DNA of 64,000 nucleotides from Cercis canadensis (GCA_003255065.1 QAOA01005801.1:1593540-1657539); one strand, 5' to 3'. Positions 33,336 to 45,454 are shown, counted from the stretch's first letter. Notes: generated from the sequence alone by a model not told the origin. Numbers and translations are program-made.

Positions 33336-36034
33336 TAAATTTTGTTTTCATAACATGTATGTATCTGTTTTTAACAAATCTAAGAGGTACCATGCAACTT
33401 CTCATTTAATTAAAAAAATTTAACTAAAGAAAAAATGTGGCCATATACAAGAAGAGATGGAGAGGTTGAGCTTTAGTGATAAAAAACAATTTTGAAGAAA
33501 CCATTTTGACGGAAAAAGCCATTTAGAACAAGCTAGCAATAAACTGTATTGGTTAGAGCTATCTTTGATTTCTAGAAAATTCTCAAAAATTTAGATGATT
33601 GCAGCTGTTGGTTTATAAGTTGTAGTGATAAATTAGTACTCGTGGAAACCATCTAAGTTATGAAATCTAAGTACGTTATTAATTACATTAAGCACATTCA
33701 AAGGGAAGGACTGTGGCCAGAACTAGAAGAAGAGAGAAAAATGAAAGCTTGTCTTTGCTAATAAACAATGTGTTGAATTAATTCAATTCATCTAATGGAA
33801 CAAGATGCACCACACTGACATAGTATCCTATAATGTTGCAAAAATCATGATTTCCTGATTGATCATACTCTTTTATTTGTTTTGTTTTCAAAATTGATTT
33901 ATAGAAGACTGTGTTGAAGTGAAACGAGTGGCAATGCAGATAAATAGGCAACCATCAAATTGGTGAGCTGCAATTATAATTGCATGATGTAAATAGTTAT
34001 TGGAACACTGCAATTAAAATTGCAAATTGACTCTTACAATCATGAAATTTTATGTCTCAAAAAGTCTCCAAGATAATTTTAATTGCATACAACTATAAGA
34101 ACATCACAGTTGCCTGTGATTGGAGTAAACTTACAAGTCAATCTGATCAAATCATTAAACTTCTAAGTTCATTGTTTGAGTTGAAGTTTCATTTTCTTAT
34201 ATAGGGGATTTTCTCCCTAACTGAATGTTGGCTTGAGATTATAATGGAAAACAAAACTTAGGATATTTTTTTTTAATTTATTTTTCGGTGAGTATGATAC
34301 TCTATCAAGTAATGGTGCTGTTGATGGATGATGACTAAGCGAGATGTAGCCTTATTTTGTCCCTTAACATGTTATACTATTATTCTTATTTGTGCCTCCA
34401 ACCACATGAAAGATATGACATTTACTAGAACCATTATTTTCCATAAAGGTTGGATAATGGCTATTTGGAGATGAGACAAGAAACTAGTTGGAGGATTTAG
34501 AAATGGTCATACCAATAATACAATCTTCCTTTCATTTAACCTTTATCATGACATTAAATGTCACAATGCATGATTTGATATATGTTGTATTTATAAATTT
34601 TACATTGATGCGAACCTCTAGGATTGCTCAAGACCTAACACATTTCGTAGAGATTTGGATGCTCGAGAATCGCCTAATCAAAGTTCATTAGAAGTATAGG
34701 CCCGAATTAAAAGCCTAGACCCATCACTTATGGAGGTGAGAACCTAAGGTATAGAAAAGATTAGGCGCCACACTCTAGACTAATCCTAAGGCAAAAGGGT
34801 CGAGAACCTAAGGTATAGAAAAGTGATAAGTCAGGAGAACGTCACAAGAACTTAGGGTTATTGATAAGTTCTAAGAGTTCTTCAAAAGAAACAAGAAGGA
34901 GAAAACCTCTTAACTTTTACTAAAATCTAAATAATGACCATCACAAGGGAAATGACCTCCCTTTAAACAAAGCAAACCTAATTAACCTAATTGGGTAAAA
35001 TTAAAACCCAATTAAAAATACCTAAAAAACCTAATACAATCCCACTACTAAAAGAGGGAAGTATCCTAGGTTAAATGTCCATAAAATGGGCCCAAAATAA
35101 CTAAGAAACGGAGCCCAATTTGGAAAGAAAACTAAAATGTGTGCATGAAGAAAAGTGCCAGGCACTGGGACCCTTGGAAGCAGGCGTTGGGGCGCCTGTT
35201 CTCTGCTTGAAGGGCGCTAGGGTGCCTTATCTTTGAAGTGTTAGGGCACCTGAAAGCTCACCTCCTTCGCCAAATGAGCCCTCCAATGCTTTAATTGAGC
35301 ACATACATCCTCAATCTTCATTCTTTGCTTCTTGGCTTGTGTTTTGGGTCCAAACCTCCGCTATGAAGCCATTCAAGCTTTCTTGCATCCTCTTGGCTAG
35401 AGCTCGGGTAATCCGACCTCCACGAATGTGTAAAAGGTCACTTAGAGTAGTTTTGCCTTGATTCTCATCATACATTCCCTAAAAATGTTTTTTATGAGCC
35501 CCAAATTCAAGCCCTGGTTTTATTTTTAAATCAATGATTGATCTGAGCATTGAACGCTAGAATTCTAATGAATCAAATTGATTATCATCAAATGCTTATT
35601 CAAATTGAGCATGGACTAATAAAGAAAGTGTGAGTCAGACTTTGATTCAAATTTGAGCTCATATAAGTTGAGACCAACCAAAACATATAGGCCTTAGCTT
35701 AGGTTTGACTATGGTCAAATGTATTTTTCATTTATGGGTGGTGTTTTGTTAACTCATTTACAAGCTTGTTAGTCACTGAGTCATATGACTTGTGCACATG
35801 TATTTGCGTGCCAATGGTTGTTCTAAGAGGGGTTTCCTTGACAAATTTGCAAAGGGATTGAAATGCTCTTATGAGTTGATGTTCTTTTTCTATTGTTCCT
35901 TTTGTTAGGAGGACCTCCTGCCCCCCCTTCTTTGTAATTATGTCTTTATTTCTTCTTCTAATAAAATTCTTCTTTTATGAAATAAAATAAAAAATTGTAC
36001 ACATATCTACTATCTGACAATAATTATAACATTA
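33336..36034. other. Intergenic; possible old LTR at about 34690-35480
   Basis: No gene seen. At 34735-34825 the phrase GAGAACCTAAGGTATAGAAAAG occurs twice, 66 bp apart. At 35155-35255 the motifs GGCGTTGGGGCGCC, GGGCGCTAGGGTGCC and TTAGGGCACC recur, as in some plant LTRs. At 35880-35985 a CTTCTTCTAATAAAATTCTTCTTTTATG tail resembles a LINE or gene 3' end. None can be delimited. Confidence 0.4.
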
Positions 36035-36515
36035 AGGGTAAAATGTAACCCCCTTCAACTTTGGTTTGTGTTCAAAAAAACCCTCTAGGGTTCAAAAACA
36101 TGCAGACAACCCCCTAAATTTTACAAATTTGTGAGAAAACCCTTCCGTCCATTTGACCATTAGTCAATGAATGGAAATGTCTTGCGACTTCATTAACCTC
36201 TAATTTAAGCACTTTAATCTCAAATTAGGGTTGAATTATGATGAATTAAGGGCATTTTAATCCTAAATAAAAAATCATAATTGCCTATAATTTGTCATTA
36301 TTCATTCTAAATTTGGGATTAAAGTGCTTATATTAGAGGTTAATGAAGTCACAAGATTGGCACAAGACATTTTCGTTCATTGACTAAGGGTCAAATAAAC
36401 AAAAGGGTTTTTTCGCACATATTGTGAAGTTTATGGGGTTTTATGCTTGTTTTTTAACCCGATGAGTTTTTTGCACATAGGCTAAAGTTGAATGAGATTT
36501 TATACATTTTACCCT
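36035..36515. mobile_element. Fold-back MITE, ~200-bp inverted repeats
   Basis: 481 bp that is almost entirely one inverted repeat. The left arm reads GGGTAAAATGTAACCCCCTT...TTCATTAACCTCTAAT..AAGCACTTTAATC, and the right arm is its diverged reverse complement up to CATTTTACCC. TAA flanks both ends (a 3-bp duplication, as in Tourist/PIF elements), but AT richness makes this weak. Confidence 0.82.
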
Positions 36516-37194
36516 AATTTTAAATATTAAAGTAGGTTTGTCATTCATCAATCTTTGATAGCTTGAAATGATGATACTTGAATATTAAATTATCAGGGAA
36601 GTTGCAGACTGCAGTTGATGCAGTATTTAAAAATCTTGTTTTGATACATTTTTTCTTATCCTTTCTTAACATAGGATTAGTCAAATTATTGAACCCATAA
36701 AATTCTTGAGAGAGTCCAGTAGATAAAGGTGCTCTAAATGAAAGGTCTTTACAAAATGATGTTTCATGACTCTAGTAGGATTTTAAACTAGTGTAATAAT
36801 TAGATTGAATTGAATCTAACTTAATATTTGAACTTGATTTGAGTAAATTTTCCAAAGCTTGAGTTTGTGCTTGGGCAAAAAGTTTGACACAAACACTATT
36901 TACTAGCTAGAGTTCAAATATGAATTCAAATTTGAATCCAATTTATGTGTCTTGTATTAAGATATGAGATAGAGAATCATTAAATTATAAGCTAGTAAAG
37001 ATGCTTATTTAACATTTAAAACACACACACACACAAAGTTTGATAATTCATTATTATTTTCACAGCTTTTTTGTGTCACCAGAAAGTGAAATTATGGAGT
37101 GTGTGTTCACAATATGTAATATCGAAAAGTACATATGCAAATTATAAATTAACTATAAGGTATGAGTATATCAATAATAACAATATGTTATAGG
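36516..37194. other. Intergenic, no gene seen
   Basis: AT-rich; short (CA)n run at 37020-37036. Confidence 0.45.
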
Positions 37195-37199
37195 CAAGT

Positions 37200-39022
37200 T
37201 GATAATCACATTTTTTATATAGTAAATAACCCTCATATTCAGTCTCTTAAACCTCTTTTGGGCCTATTTGATTGGGCTTGGGCCGTATTTCATTTGTTGG
37301 TTTCCAATTAGGCTTAATTGTGATTTTCAGCATTACTGCGAACTTTACACTGTCTCTGTATTTTGAGCATAACTTGAGTTCTAGACATTTGAAAATTGTG
37401 AATCTTACCTTGTAGGAAATCTGAGAGAATTATTTACAACTTTAATTCAGAGCTCAAAAGCTAATTCGATGTCTAGTAGGTCATTTTTAGCTTGGAAGTC
37501 AGCCCAGAGATGTTGTCGCTGAATCCCGGGTGAAGAGATTGAGTCATAACTTGGGATGTGGGTGTCTTCTAGACCTTAAATTGGTACCATTGGAAAGCTA
37601 AGACATAGAACTTCAACTCTCATGAAGACCGGTTCTCCAAATTATCAAAGTCAACTAATAGGTCTAGAGAGCTGTTTAGACTTAAATGGGCCTAACTCCC
37701 TCATTTCAAGCCCAATTAGGCCCAAACCAGGGCCCAGTTAAAGTTGAGGTCCATGAGTTTAAATCTGACCTAAGAGTAATCTAGGTGTGTATTTAATTTA
37801 GGGGTTTCCAAATAGGTTAAGGAGGCAGATGTTTTCAGCATTTTAGGCTAGACAGCTTTTGAACATTTTTCTTTGCCTCTTTTGTTCATTGTAGAGACTC
37901 ATTAATTTATGGCTTTCTTTCTCCATTGCAGCTCAGATTTTATGACAATGGAAGAGTAGAACCTTTGTAACCAAGCTAGACTCCTCATGGAATTCGGTTT
38001 GATTTTGAGATTATGTACTTAATTGAATTAAGTTTCATGTAATTGTGTTTATCTTTGGATTTATGCCTTGTCTTGATTTTTATATGGATTATGGAGATTT
38101 CTATTGTTCTTATGAATGTTGAGGTATGAAATAGAATTTTGATTGATTGATCTTTAATTTTGTTGCATGAATCCATTAAAGGTTTGCTAATTGAAGTTCA
38201 GTTTTAGGTTAAACAACTCATTACTAATTTTGTGTGATTACAAAGATTAGTGATGCATGTGGTTAAATTGGATTCTGAATGATAATTCAGTAGGAACACT
38301 TAGTCATAATTAGAGATTTTGGTTGTGACTAAATTCAATTAGCAGTGTTGTATTAAGACTCAATTAACCATGTTCAATCTAGGATGAATCAAACCGGTTC
38401 TTGATGGATGTTTAGCTAAGTTGCATTTTTATCAATAGATTTAATCCTTGTTTAATTATGCAATTTAATATTTGACAATATATTCTGTGATTTAAAATCC
38501 CTTGATAGTAAACTTGAAGTTGTTAATTAGTCATTGTATTCCTTGGATTGATTGTTTTGTTAAATTTCGATTACTTTCTGTCCATTACTTTATGTCGATT
38601 ATTTTCTATCCATTACTTTTTGTCCAATACTTTCTGTTAATTACTTTTTGTTGATTACTTTCTGTCAATTATTTTCTATCATCTACTTTCTGTCGTTTAC
38701 TTTCTATTGATTACTTTCTGTCAATTACTTTCTATCTATTACTTTCTGTTGATTACTTTCTATCGATTACTTTCTGTTGTTTACTTTCTGTCGATTACTT
38801 TCTGTTAATTGCTTTTTGTCGATTACTTTCTGTCGTTTAGTTTCTGTCGATTACTTTTTGTTGATTTCTTCTGCAAATCAAATCCCCTTTTAATTAAACT
38901 CCCTAATTTGATTCCCTAATTAGAGTGGTCCAATGGTTCGAATCAGTGTTACCTTATGCTGCAAGTAGCTTTGGTCAACCGGATATAAATTCACTAATTT
39001 GATTAGCCTCGGCAGCTCATCA
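37200..39022 (+). repeat. Athila-type 5' LTR
   Basis: 1,823 bp, TGATAATCAC...CTCATCA. It contains the words CTCTTAAACCTCTTTTGGGCC, AACCGGTTCTTGATGGATG and a 15-bp minisatellite (annotated separately). It is about 68 bp longer than its partner, mainly from minisatellite copy number, partly offset by an insertion in the partner near 44144. Confidence 0.92.
38568..38870 (+). repeat. 15-bp minisatellite in 5' LTR (ATTACTTTCTGTCGA type)
   Basis: About 20 diverged copies of a 15-bp unit, ATTACTTTCTGTCGA and variants with TTTAC, TTATT or CTATC. The same array in the 3' LTR has about 13 copies. Confidence 0.92.
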
Positions 39023-39023
39023 A

Positions 39024-39044
39024 ATTTTGGCGCCGTTGCCAGGA
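39024..39044 (+). promoter_or_regulatory. Primer-binding site, tRNA-Asp type
   Basis: TTTTGGCGCCGTTGCCAGGA directly follows the 5' LTR end. TGGCGCCGTTGCC is the known Athila primer site, complementary to the 3' end of tRNA-Asp. Confidence 0.88.
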
Positions 39045-39369
39045 ACTATTATAGTTTTGATCAATTAAGAATATAATTGATTGACTGTTAACTTTTTCAT
39101 TAACCCTTCATAAACCCCTTTTGTTGATTTTTTTTATTTGATTGAGTTCTATTTTGTCATAACTTTCATTCTGTGGTGGTCTCACATTTTTTTTTAAAAA
39201 AAAAATGTTTAGATACCTCAACTAATCTTATTTTGTTCTGTTTTTGCCTCTATTTAGTTCATTTCATGTGTTTCTGTTTTAGTCCATTTCTGTCACTTTT
39301 TGTGTATTTTTGTGTGTTGTTGTGTGTTTTCATGTGTTTTGGTATTAGGCCACTTGATGTGCATGGTGC

Positions 39370-41781
39370 ATGACTAGGTCTTCCTACAGTGAATTAGGTG
39401 AGATTGATTCTGAAATTGATAAAACATTTCATAGCTTGTAGAGACAATCTAGGAGAAGAGTAGTTGATAATCTTGTGGTTAATCTTGTTGACAATTCTAT
39501 TATTAATATGGCTGACAACATGAATCCTAATGTTAATCCTGTTGTCAATCCTGCTGTTAATAGAGCTAACAATAACATGCATGCTAGGACCCTTAAGGAA
39601 TTAGCTGCTCCTAATGTTGCTTATCAACCTTTAGAGATTCAATACCGTGATATTGATGTTGCTTTTGAACTCAAATTCGGATTAATACACTTGCTTCCAA
39701 AGTTCAATGGCCTTGCAGGTGAAGATCCCCATAAGCATCTAAAAGAATTCCATGTATTTGTTCAACAATGAAGTCATAAGTGATTGCTAAGGAGCACATC
39801 AAATTGAGAGTCTTTCCTTTCTCCCTTGCGAATGCAACTAAGGATTGGGCTCTACTACCTTTCACAATGGTCAGTGAAGAATTGGAATGATATGAAGAGG
39901 CTATTTTTGGAGAAATTTTTCCCTGCCTCTAGGACTGCGGCTATTAGAAAGGACATATGTGGCATAAGGCAGCTGCCAGGGGAGACCTTGCATGAATATT
40001 AGAAAAAATTCAAGAAGTTGTGTTCAAGCTGCCCTCACCATCAGATTAGTAACCAGTTTTTGATTCAATACTTCTATGAAGGCTTATCACCTATGGAGAG
40101 GAGTATGATAGATGCTTCTAGTGGAGGAGCATTGGTGGATAAGATTCCAATTGATGCCAGGAATTTGATTGCTAATATGGTTGCAAATTCCCAACAATTT
40201 GGTGCTAGGATGGTTCCTTCCACTAGAGGACTCAATGAGATTGTTGCATCATCTGCTGACCAATAGAGAATGGAGCATAGGCTTGATGAGTTAACCTCAT
40301 TGGTGAGGCAGTTAGCCATGGGCCAACATCAACAACTAGTCATGCAGCCAGAGCAACAAATCCGACTTTGTGGCATCTGTGTTTGTTCCTCCCACTCCAC
40401 TGATGTTTGTCCTACCCTTCAAGAAAATGTTTTTAACCAAACAGTAGCAGCAACCAATGTTTTTCTCAACAAGCCTCAGTACCATCAATCTTAGTGCTAC
40501 CAGCCTCATCAACCAAGAAATGACCATTTCTCTACCACATACAACCCTGGTTGGAGAGACCATCCTAACTTGAGATATGGCAACATGCAGCCACAATAGT
40601 AGCATAATTCCTAGTCTTACCAGTCATACTAAAATAAACCACCAGGATTCCAAAATAAACAACCATTTCAACCTGCCAAGGAGCAAGCTTCCACCTCTAG
40701 CCAATCTGCACCTAACCTAAAAGAGCTCATGAAGCAGTTAGCAGCCAATAACCTCCAATTCTAGTAGAGCACTAGAGCTACCATACAGAATTTGGAGACT
40801 TAAATTGGCCAACTAGCTTCATCAATTAGTCAACTGTAAGCTCAAGGTTCTGGCCAACTTCCCTCACAAACAGTTCTCAATCCAAATGGGAAGAATGTGA
40901 GTGCCATTATGCTGAGGTCTGTAAATTCTGTGCAAGTGCCAACTAAGCCTAAACCTACAAGCAAGCCACAACCGGCAAAGACAGCAGTTCCTAATTCAGC
41001 GACCCTTGAATCCGAGAGCAAGCAGCCTACAGTACCTCTTCCCTTTTCACAGAGAGTCCTTCAATCAAAAAAATTGGATGAGATAGAGAAAGAGAGAGAG
41101 CTTCTGGACACATTTAGAAGAGTTGAAATCAACATTCCCTTATTAGAGATAATCAAGCAGATTCAAAAGTATGCGAAGTTCCTGAAAGAGCTGTGCACTC
41201 ATAAGAGGAGGCTAAAGGGCAATGAATGAGTCAGTATGGGCCAGAATGTTTCTGCCCTCATTCAACCTATGCCTCAAAAGTATCAAGATCCTGAGACTTT
41301 TACTATACCCTATGTCATTGGAAAATGCAAATTTGAGAATGCTATGCTAGACCTTAGAGCTTCTATCAATGTCATGTCAAAGTCAATGTTCTAGTCACTT
41401 GGACTCGAACCTTTGCAATCAACAGGAGTAGTGATTCAACTGGCCAATAGAAGTAATGCTTACCCTATTGGACTCATTGAATATGTGCTAGTCTGAATTA
41501 ATGAGTTGATCTTCCCAGCAAACTTCTACATTCTAGACATGGAGGGAGAGCCAACAATCAGCAGGATTCCAATCATTCTTGGGAGACCTTTCCTCAAGAC
41601 CACCAAAACCAATATAGATGTGCATGCAGGAACCCTTTCCATGAAGTTTGGTGATAGTATTGTTCAGTTTAATATCTTTGATGCCATGAAATACCACATG
41701 GAATACCATTCTTTTTACTGCATTAATATTATTTATAAGTTGGTAGAAGAGGTTTATGATAGCTTTCCTTCTGAATTTTGA
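39370..41781 (+). pseudogene. Athila-type gag-protease, decayed
   Basis: The ATG at 39370 opens with MTRSSYSELGEIDSEIDKTF, a typical Athila gag start. The gag core spans about 39640-40140 (LPKFNGLAGEDPHKHLKEFH, FLEKFFPASRTAAIRKDICG, LIQYFYEGLSPMERSMIDAS), a zinc-finger-like CGICVCSSHSTDVCP near 40370-40410, then a Gln/Pro-rich linker. The protease lies at about 41300-41680, where the active-site block reads LDLRASINVMS (Arg at the Gly position) followed by LGRPFLKTTKTNIDV. The same frame is kept from start to end except two compensating shifts at about 39755 and 39850. Stops at many Gln and some Trp positions (TAG at 39439, 40264 and in a cluster at about 40492-40810) kill it. Confidence 0.85.
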
Positions 41782-42235
41782 GTTACTACTTTTGGATGAT
41801 TTTATATGTTGTAGCTGTGATAGTGATATTGTTGGCTTTTCTTGCTCTGAGATTGCTGCATTCTTGAGAGATGTTGATTCTATGTGCTGTAATTGTGGTG
41901 GTGATTCTGTTTGCTTTGCTTGCTCTGAAATTGCTGCATTCTTAGAAAGTGATGATTCTGTCACAGAGGCTGTGGTAGTTGATGTGTATGAGGAATTATG
42001 TGCTGATTTCCCTGATTTTGTGGGTTTAGAGGATTCTGTCCAGTGTCATTCACGTGTTGATTATGATGGTGATATGAGTTGTGCTGTCTGTGCTGAGATT
42101 TCTACATTCTTGAAAGATGGTGAATTTGGTTCTACATATTTTGAAAAAGACTCTCAAGGGACAACCCAAAGCTTCGTGAGAGTGGTATTTGACCCGGGTA
42201 TCTTGCTTTGCTTGTTGCAAATAAAAGGAAGATAA
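41756..42235 (+). pseudogene. Cys-rich repeat frame between protease and lost RT
   Basis: 159 codons, overlapping the protease end by 26 nt in another frame. The motif C(S/A)EI(A/S)(A/T)FL occurs three times, starting at Cys30, Cys56 and Cys112 of this frame, each preceded by a C-x-C or C-x2-C pair (CCSC, CCNC, SCAVC). Only the frame and the motif are certain; it corresponds to the protease-RT spacer of Athila-type polyproteins, which is poorly conserved. It ends near the point where RT to integrase is missing. No function is assigned. Confidence 0.5.
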
Positions 42236-42989
42236 TACCAGCTTCAGGGGAGTTCTCTTTCTAATTATGTTTTTTTTTTATTGTATTCTGTTTTCCAATT
42301 CTGTTTTTGTTTTTGTTACTATTTTCTGTTTTATGTTGTTCATTCTGTTTTCTATTTTCTATTCTTGTTCCCTTCTTTGTTTGTTGTTTTTAGTGTTGTT
42401 CTGCATGTTCCAAATTATGCTCAAGCTTTTATTTCAGCTTTTGTGCAAAATTCTGGTTCTATTTTCAATTCTGTTTTGCTATTTTTATTGTCATTATGCA
42501 TGTTGTTCTATCTTTCTTCTTGCATTTTCAATAGCACTTTGAGAATTGTAAAGTTTATGAGCCAATTTTAAGGTTTCTAGCATGATTGGATAAATTTCTT
42601 GCATCTTTTAGTTCACTAATTTGGTGATAGAAATTGTTTTGATGGATTGAGCTTGACAATACATACCTATTGAGTTTTTGAGCCTATTGTCATTCTCTAT
42701 TTCTTTTTTGTGTGCATTGAGCTCATAATATTTGACACTCTAGAACTTGCTTTGCTTCTTTTTTAAACTACATTGTCATATGCATGCATGAATGTGATGA
42801 AGGTCATCTTTTCTTTCTTTTAGCTAACTAGCCAAATAGCCTACCTAACATTTTTCCCTTGATTTTCCCCCTTGAGCCTAATTGTTCTCATTCTTTCATT
42901 TAGTTCATTGCAAGCCTTTAGTGTAAAACCATGTTTTTACTAACCTTAGGAAGTATGACAGCATTAGTATTTGATGAGTTCTTATTTGT
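42236..42989 (+). other. 3' spacer, T-rich
   Basis: Starts with CTTCAGGGGAGTTCT shared with the other Athila-type element, then T-rich DNA that opens hydrophobic frames at 42267-42571. These are explained by base composition; a relic of an env-like frame cannot be excluded. Confidence 0.45.
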
Positions 42990-43033
42990 CCGAGACAGAC
43001 AAAGTTCCAAGTGTGGGGGGGGGGGGATTTGTG
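42990..43033 (+). other. Internal polypurine-tract-like block
   Basis: CCGAGACAGACAAAGTTCC, AAGTGTGG, a run of G, then GATTTGTG. It copies the layout of the true tract at 43661-43694 (GGGACGAGCAAAGGATAAAT, GTGGGGAGATTTG), 0.68 kb upstream of it. The following A-rich GAAAAGAAATGCAAAAAGAG stretch is shared with the reverse-strand Athila-type element. Confidence 0.75.
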
Positions 43034-43660
43034 CAATTTGAAAGGTATGGCAATTGATTATGTGAATTGAAAAAACAAAGAAAAGAAAATAAAGAAATTC
43101 TGTCAAAAAAAAAAGAAAAGAAATGCAAAAAGAGAATAAAAGTATTGAGTTTTCCTTCCAAAGAGAAAAAAAATTGCATAGAGCTTTTGGGTGAATTTTT
43201 ATGCTTAGTGTTTATTTTGATTCATCATTCCTAATGTTCTTATGCTCTCTTTGGTTTTAATTTGCCATATCCATATTATCTATTTCATTCATTCTCTCTC
43301 TTTGGCCCCATTACATCCTTAAATAAAGTCCTTCTGATTTGTGCATGCATGTGTTTGAAGTAATGAAGATTAGAAAATAAGCAAGCTTATGGTAGTGCAA
43401 TTTTTCATAAGTTGTTTTCTAGTTAAACACTTGAGGGATTGAGAGTGTATCTTGTGAGGCTCTATCATTCTTAGTCTATTCAATTCTATTGAAATCACCA
43501 TGCTTGTTGGTTGAAAGTGCAAGGAATAAATTCATGAGTGTCTTTGATTCTTTTAAGTTTTGATTGTTCTTTTTGCTCACTTAACTTTTGTATTCTTGAA
43601 AGTTGTTGTTTGGAAATGTCTTAGTTGTTTTCCTTGTTCCCTAGTCTTACTTCTAGTTTG

Positions 43661-43694
43661 CCTGGGACGAGCAAAGGATAAATGTGGGGAGATT
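43661..43694 (+). promoter_or_regulatory. Polypurine tract before the 3' LTR
   Basis: TGTGGGGAGATT ends exactly at the first base of the 3' LTR (TGATAATCAC). It primes plus-strand DNA synthesis in this class of element. Confidence 0.85.
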
Positions 43695-45449
43695 TGATAA
43701 TCACACTTTTTATACAGTAAATAACCCTTATATTTAGTCTCTTAAACCTCTTTTGGGCCTATTTGATTAGGCTTGGGCCACATTTCATTTGTTGCTTTTC
43801 AATTGGGCTTAATTGTGTTTTTCAGCATTACTAGAAACTTTATATTGTCTCTGTATTTTGAGCATAACTTAAGTTATAAATATCTGAAAATTTTGAATTT
43901 TACCTTATAGGAAAGCTAAGAGAATTATCTACAACTTTGATTCATAGCTCAAAAGCTAAGTCGGATGTCCAATGGGTCATTTTTAGCTTGGAACTCAGCC
44001 TAGAGATTCTGTCACTGAATCCTAACCCGAGTGAAGAGATTAAGATAACTTGGGCTGTGGGTGTCATCTGAACCAGAAATTAGTACCATTGGAAAGATAA
44101 GACACAGAGCTTCAACTCTCATGAAGACCGATTCTTTAAATTATGGCATTTTAATGGTGCTTTTGCCTAACTAAGTCAATTGATGGGTTCAGAGAGCTGT
44201 TTAGACTTAAATGGGCCTAACTCCCTCATTCCAAGCCCAATTACGCCCAAACTTGAGCCCAATTAAAGCTGAGGCCTAGGAGTTTAAATCTGAACTAAGG
44301 GTAATCTAGGTGTGCATTTAATTTAAGGGTTTACAAATAAGTTAAGGAGGCAGACGTTTTCAACATTCTAGGCTAGACAGCTTTTAGACATTTTTCTTTG
44401 CCTCTTTTGTTCATTGTGGAGACTCATTAATTTATGGCTTTCTTTCTCCATTCTAGCTCAGATTTGAAGACCATGGAAGAGTAGAACCTTTGTATCCAAG
44501 CTAGACTCCTCATGGAATTCGGTTTTATTTTGAGATTATGTACTTAATTGAATTAAGTTTAATGTAATTGTGTTCATCTTTGGATTTATGCATTGTCTTG
44601 ATTTTTATATGGATTATGGAGATTTCTATTGTTCTTATGAATGTTGAGGTGTGAAATAGAATTTAGATTGATTGATCTTTAATTATGTTGCATGAATCCA
44701 TTGAAGGTTTGCTAATTGAAGTTCGATTTTAGGTTAAACAACTCATTACTAATTCTGTGTGATTACAAAGATTAGTTATGCATGTGGTTAAATTGGATTC
44801 TGAATGATAATTCAGTAGGAACACTTAGTCATAATTAGAGATTTTGGTTGTGACTAAATTCAATTAGCAGTGCTGCATTAAGACTCGATTAACCATGTTC
44901 AATCTAGGATGAATCAAACCGGTTCTTGATGGATGTTTAGCTAAGTTGCGTTTTTATCAATAGATTTAATCCCTGTTTAATTATGCAATTTAATATTTGA
45001 CAATATATTCTATGATTTAAAATCCCCTGTTAATAAACTTGAAGTTGTTAATTGGTCATTGAATTCCTTAGATTGATTGCTTTGTTAAATTTCAATTACT
45101 TTCTGTCTATTACTTTCTGTCGATTACTTTCTATCATTTACTTTCTGTCGTTTACTTTCTGTCAATTACTTTTTGTCCATTACTTTATGTTGTTTACTTT
45201 CTGTCGTTTACTTTCTATTGATTACTTTCTGTCGTTTACTTTTTGTCATTTACTTTCTCTTGATTACATTATGTCGATTACTTTCTGTTGATTTCTTATG
45301 CCAATCAAACCCTCCTGTTAATTAAACTCCCTAATTTGATTTCGTAATTAGAGTGGTCCAATGGTTTGACTTAGTATTACCTTATGTTGTAAGTGGCTTT
45401 GGTAAACCGGATATAAATTCACTAATTTGATTAGCCTCGGCAGCTTACA
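43695..45449 (+). repeat. Athila-type 3' LTR
   Basis: 1,755 bp, TGATAATCAC...CAGCTTACA, matching the 5' LTR over its length with scattered substitutions; has a 26-bp insertion near 44144 and a shorter minisatellite (45093-45293). Confidence 0.92.
45093..45293 (+). repeat. 15-bp minisatellite in 3' LTR
   Basis: About 13 copies of the same 15-bp unit as in the 5' LTR, seven or so fewer. Confidence 0.92.
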
Positions 45450-45454
45450 CAAGT

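Larger units (their letters stand above)
37195..45454 (+). mobile_element. Athila-type LTR element, non-autonomous
   Basis: Complete in structure: LTRs at 37200-39022 and 43695-45449, identical 5-bp target duplications CAAGT at 37195-37199 and 45450-45454, a tRNA-Asp type primer site behind the 5' LTR and a polypurine tract before the 3' LTR. The interior encodes only gag and protease remnants; RT, RNase H and integrase are absent. The sequence just downstream of where integrase should end (CTTCAGGGGAGTTCT at about 42241) matches that behind integrase in the other Athila-type element (about 61545), which marks the right limit of the loss. Confidence 0.92.

Noticed and set aside
38568..38870. 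CRISPR-like array
   Set aside because: Contiguous 15-bp tandem units without spacers, inside a plant LTR.
42267..42571. Hydrophobic frames behind the Athila gag-protease, as an env-like protein
   Set aside because: T-rich DNA gives Phe/Leu/Cys in all three frames; there is no signal peptide plus conserved block, and the counterpart at 61282-61557 shares only the first few residues.
45052..45291. Hydrophobic 79-codon frame
   Set aside because: Entirely a translation of the LTR minisatellite.
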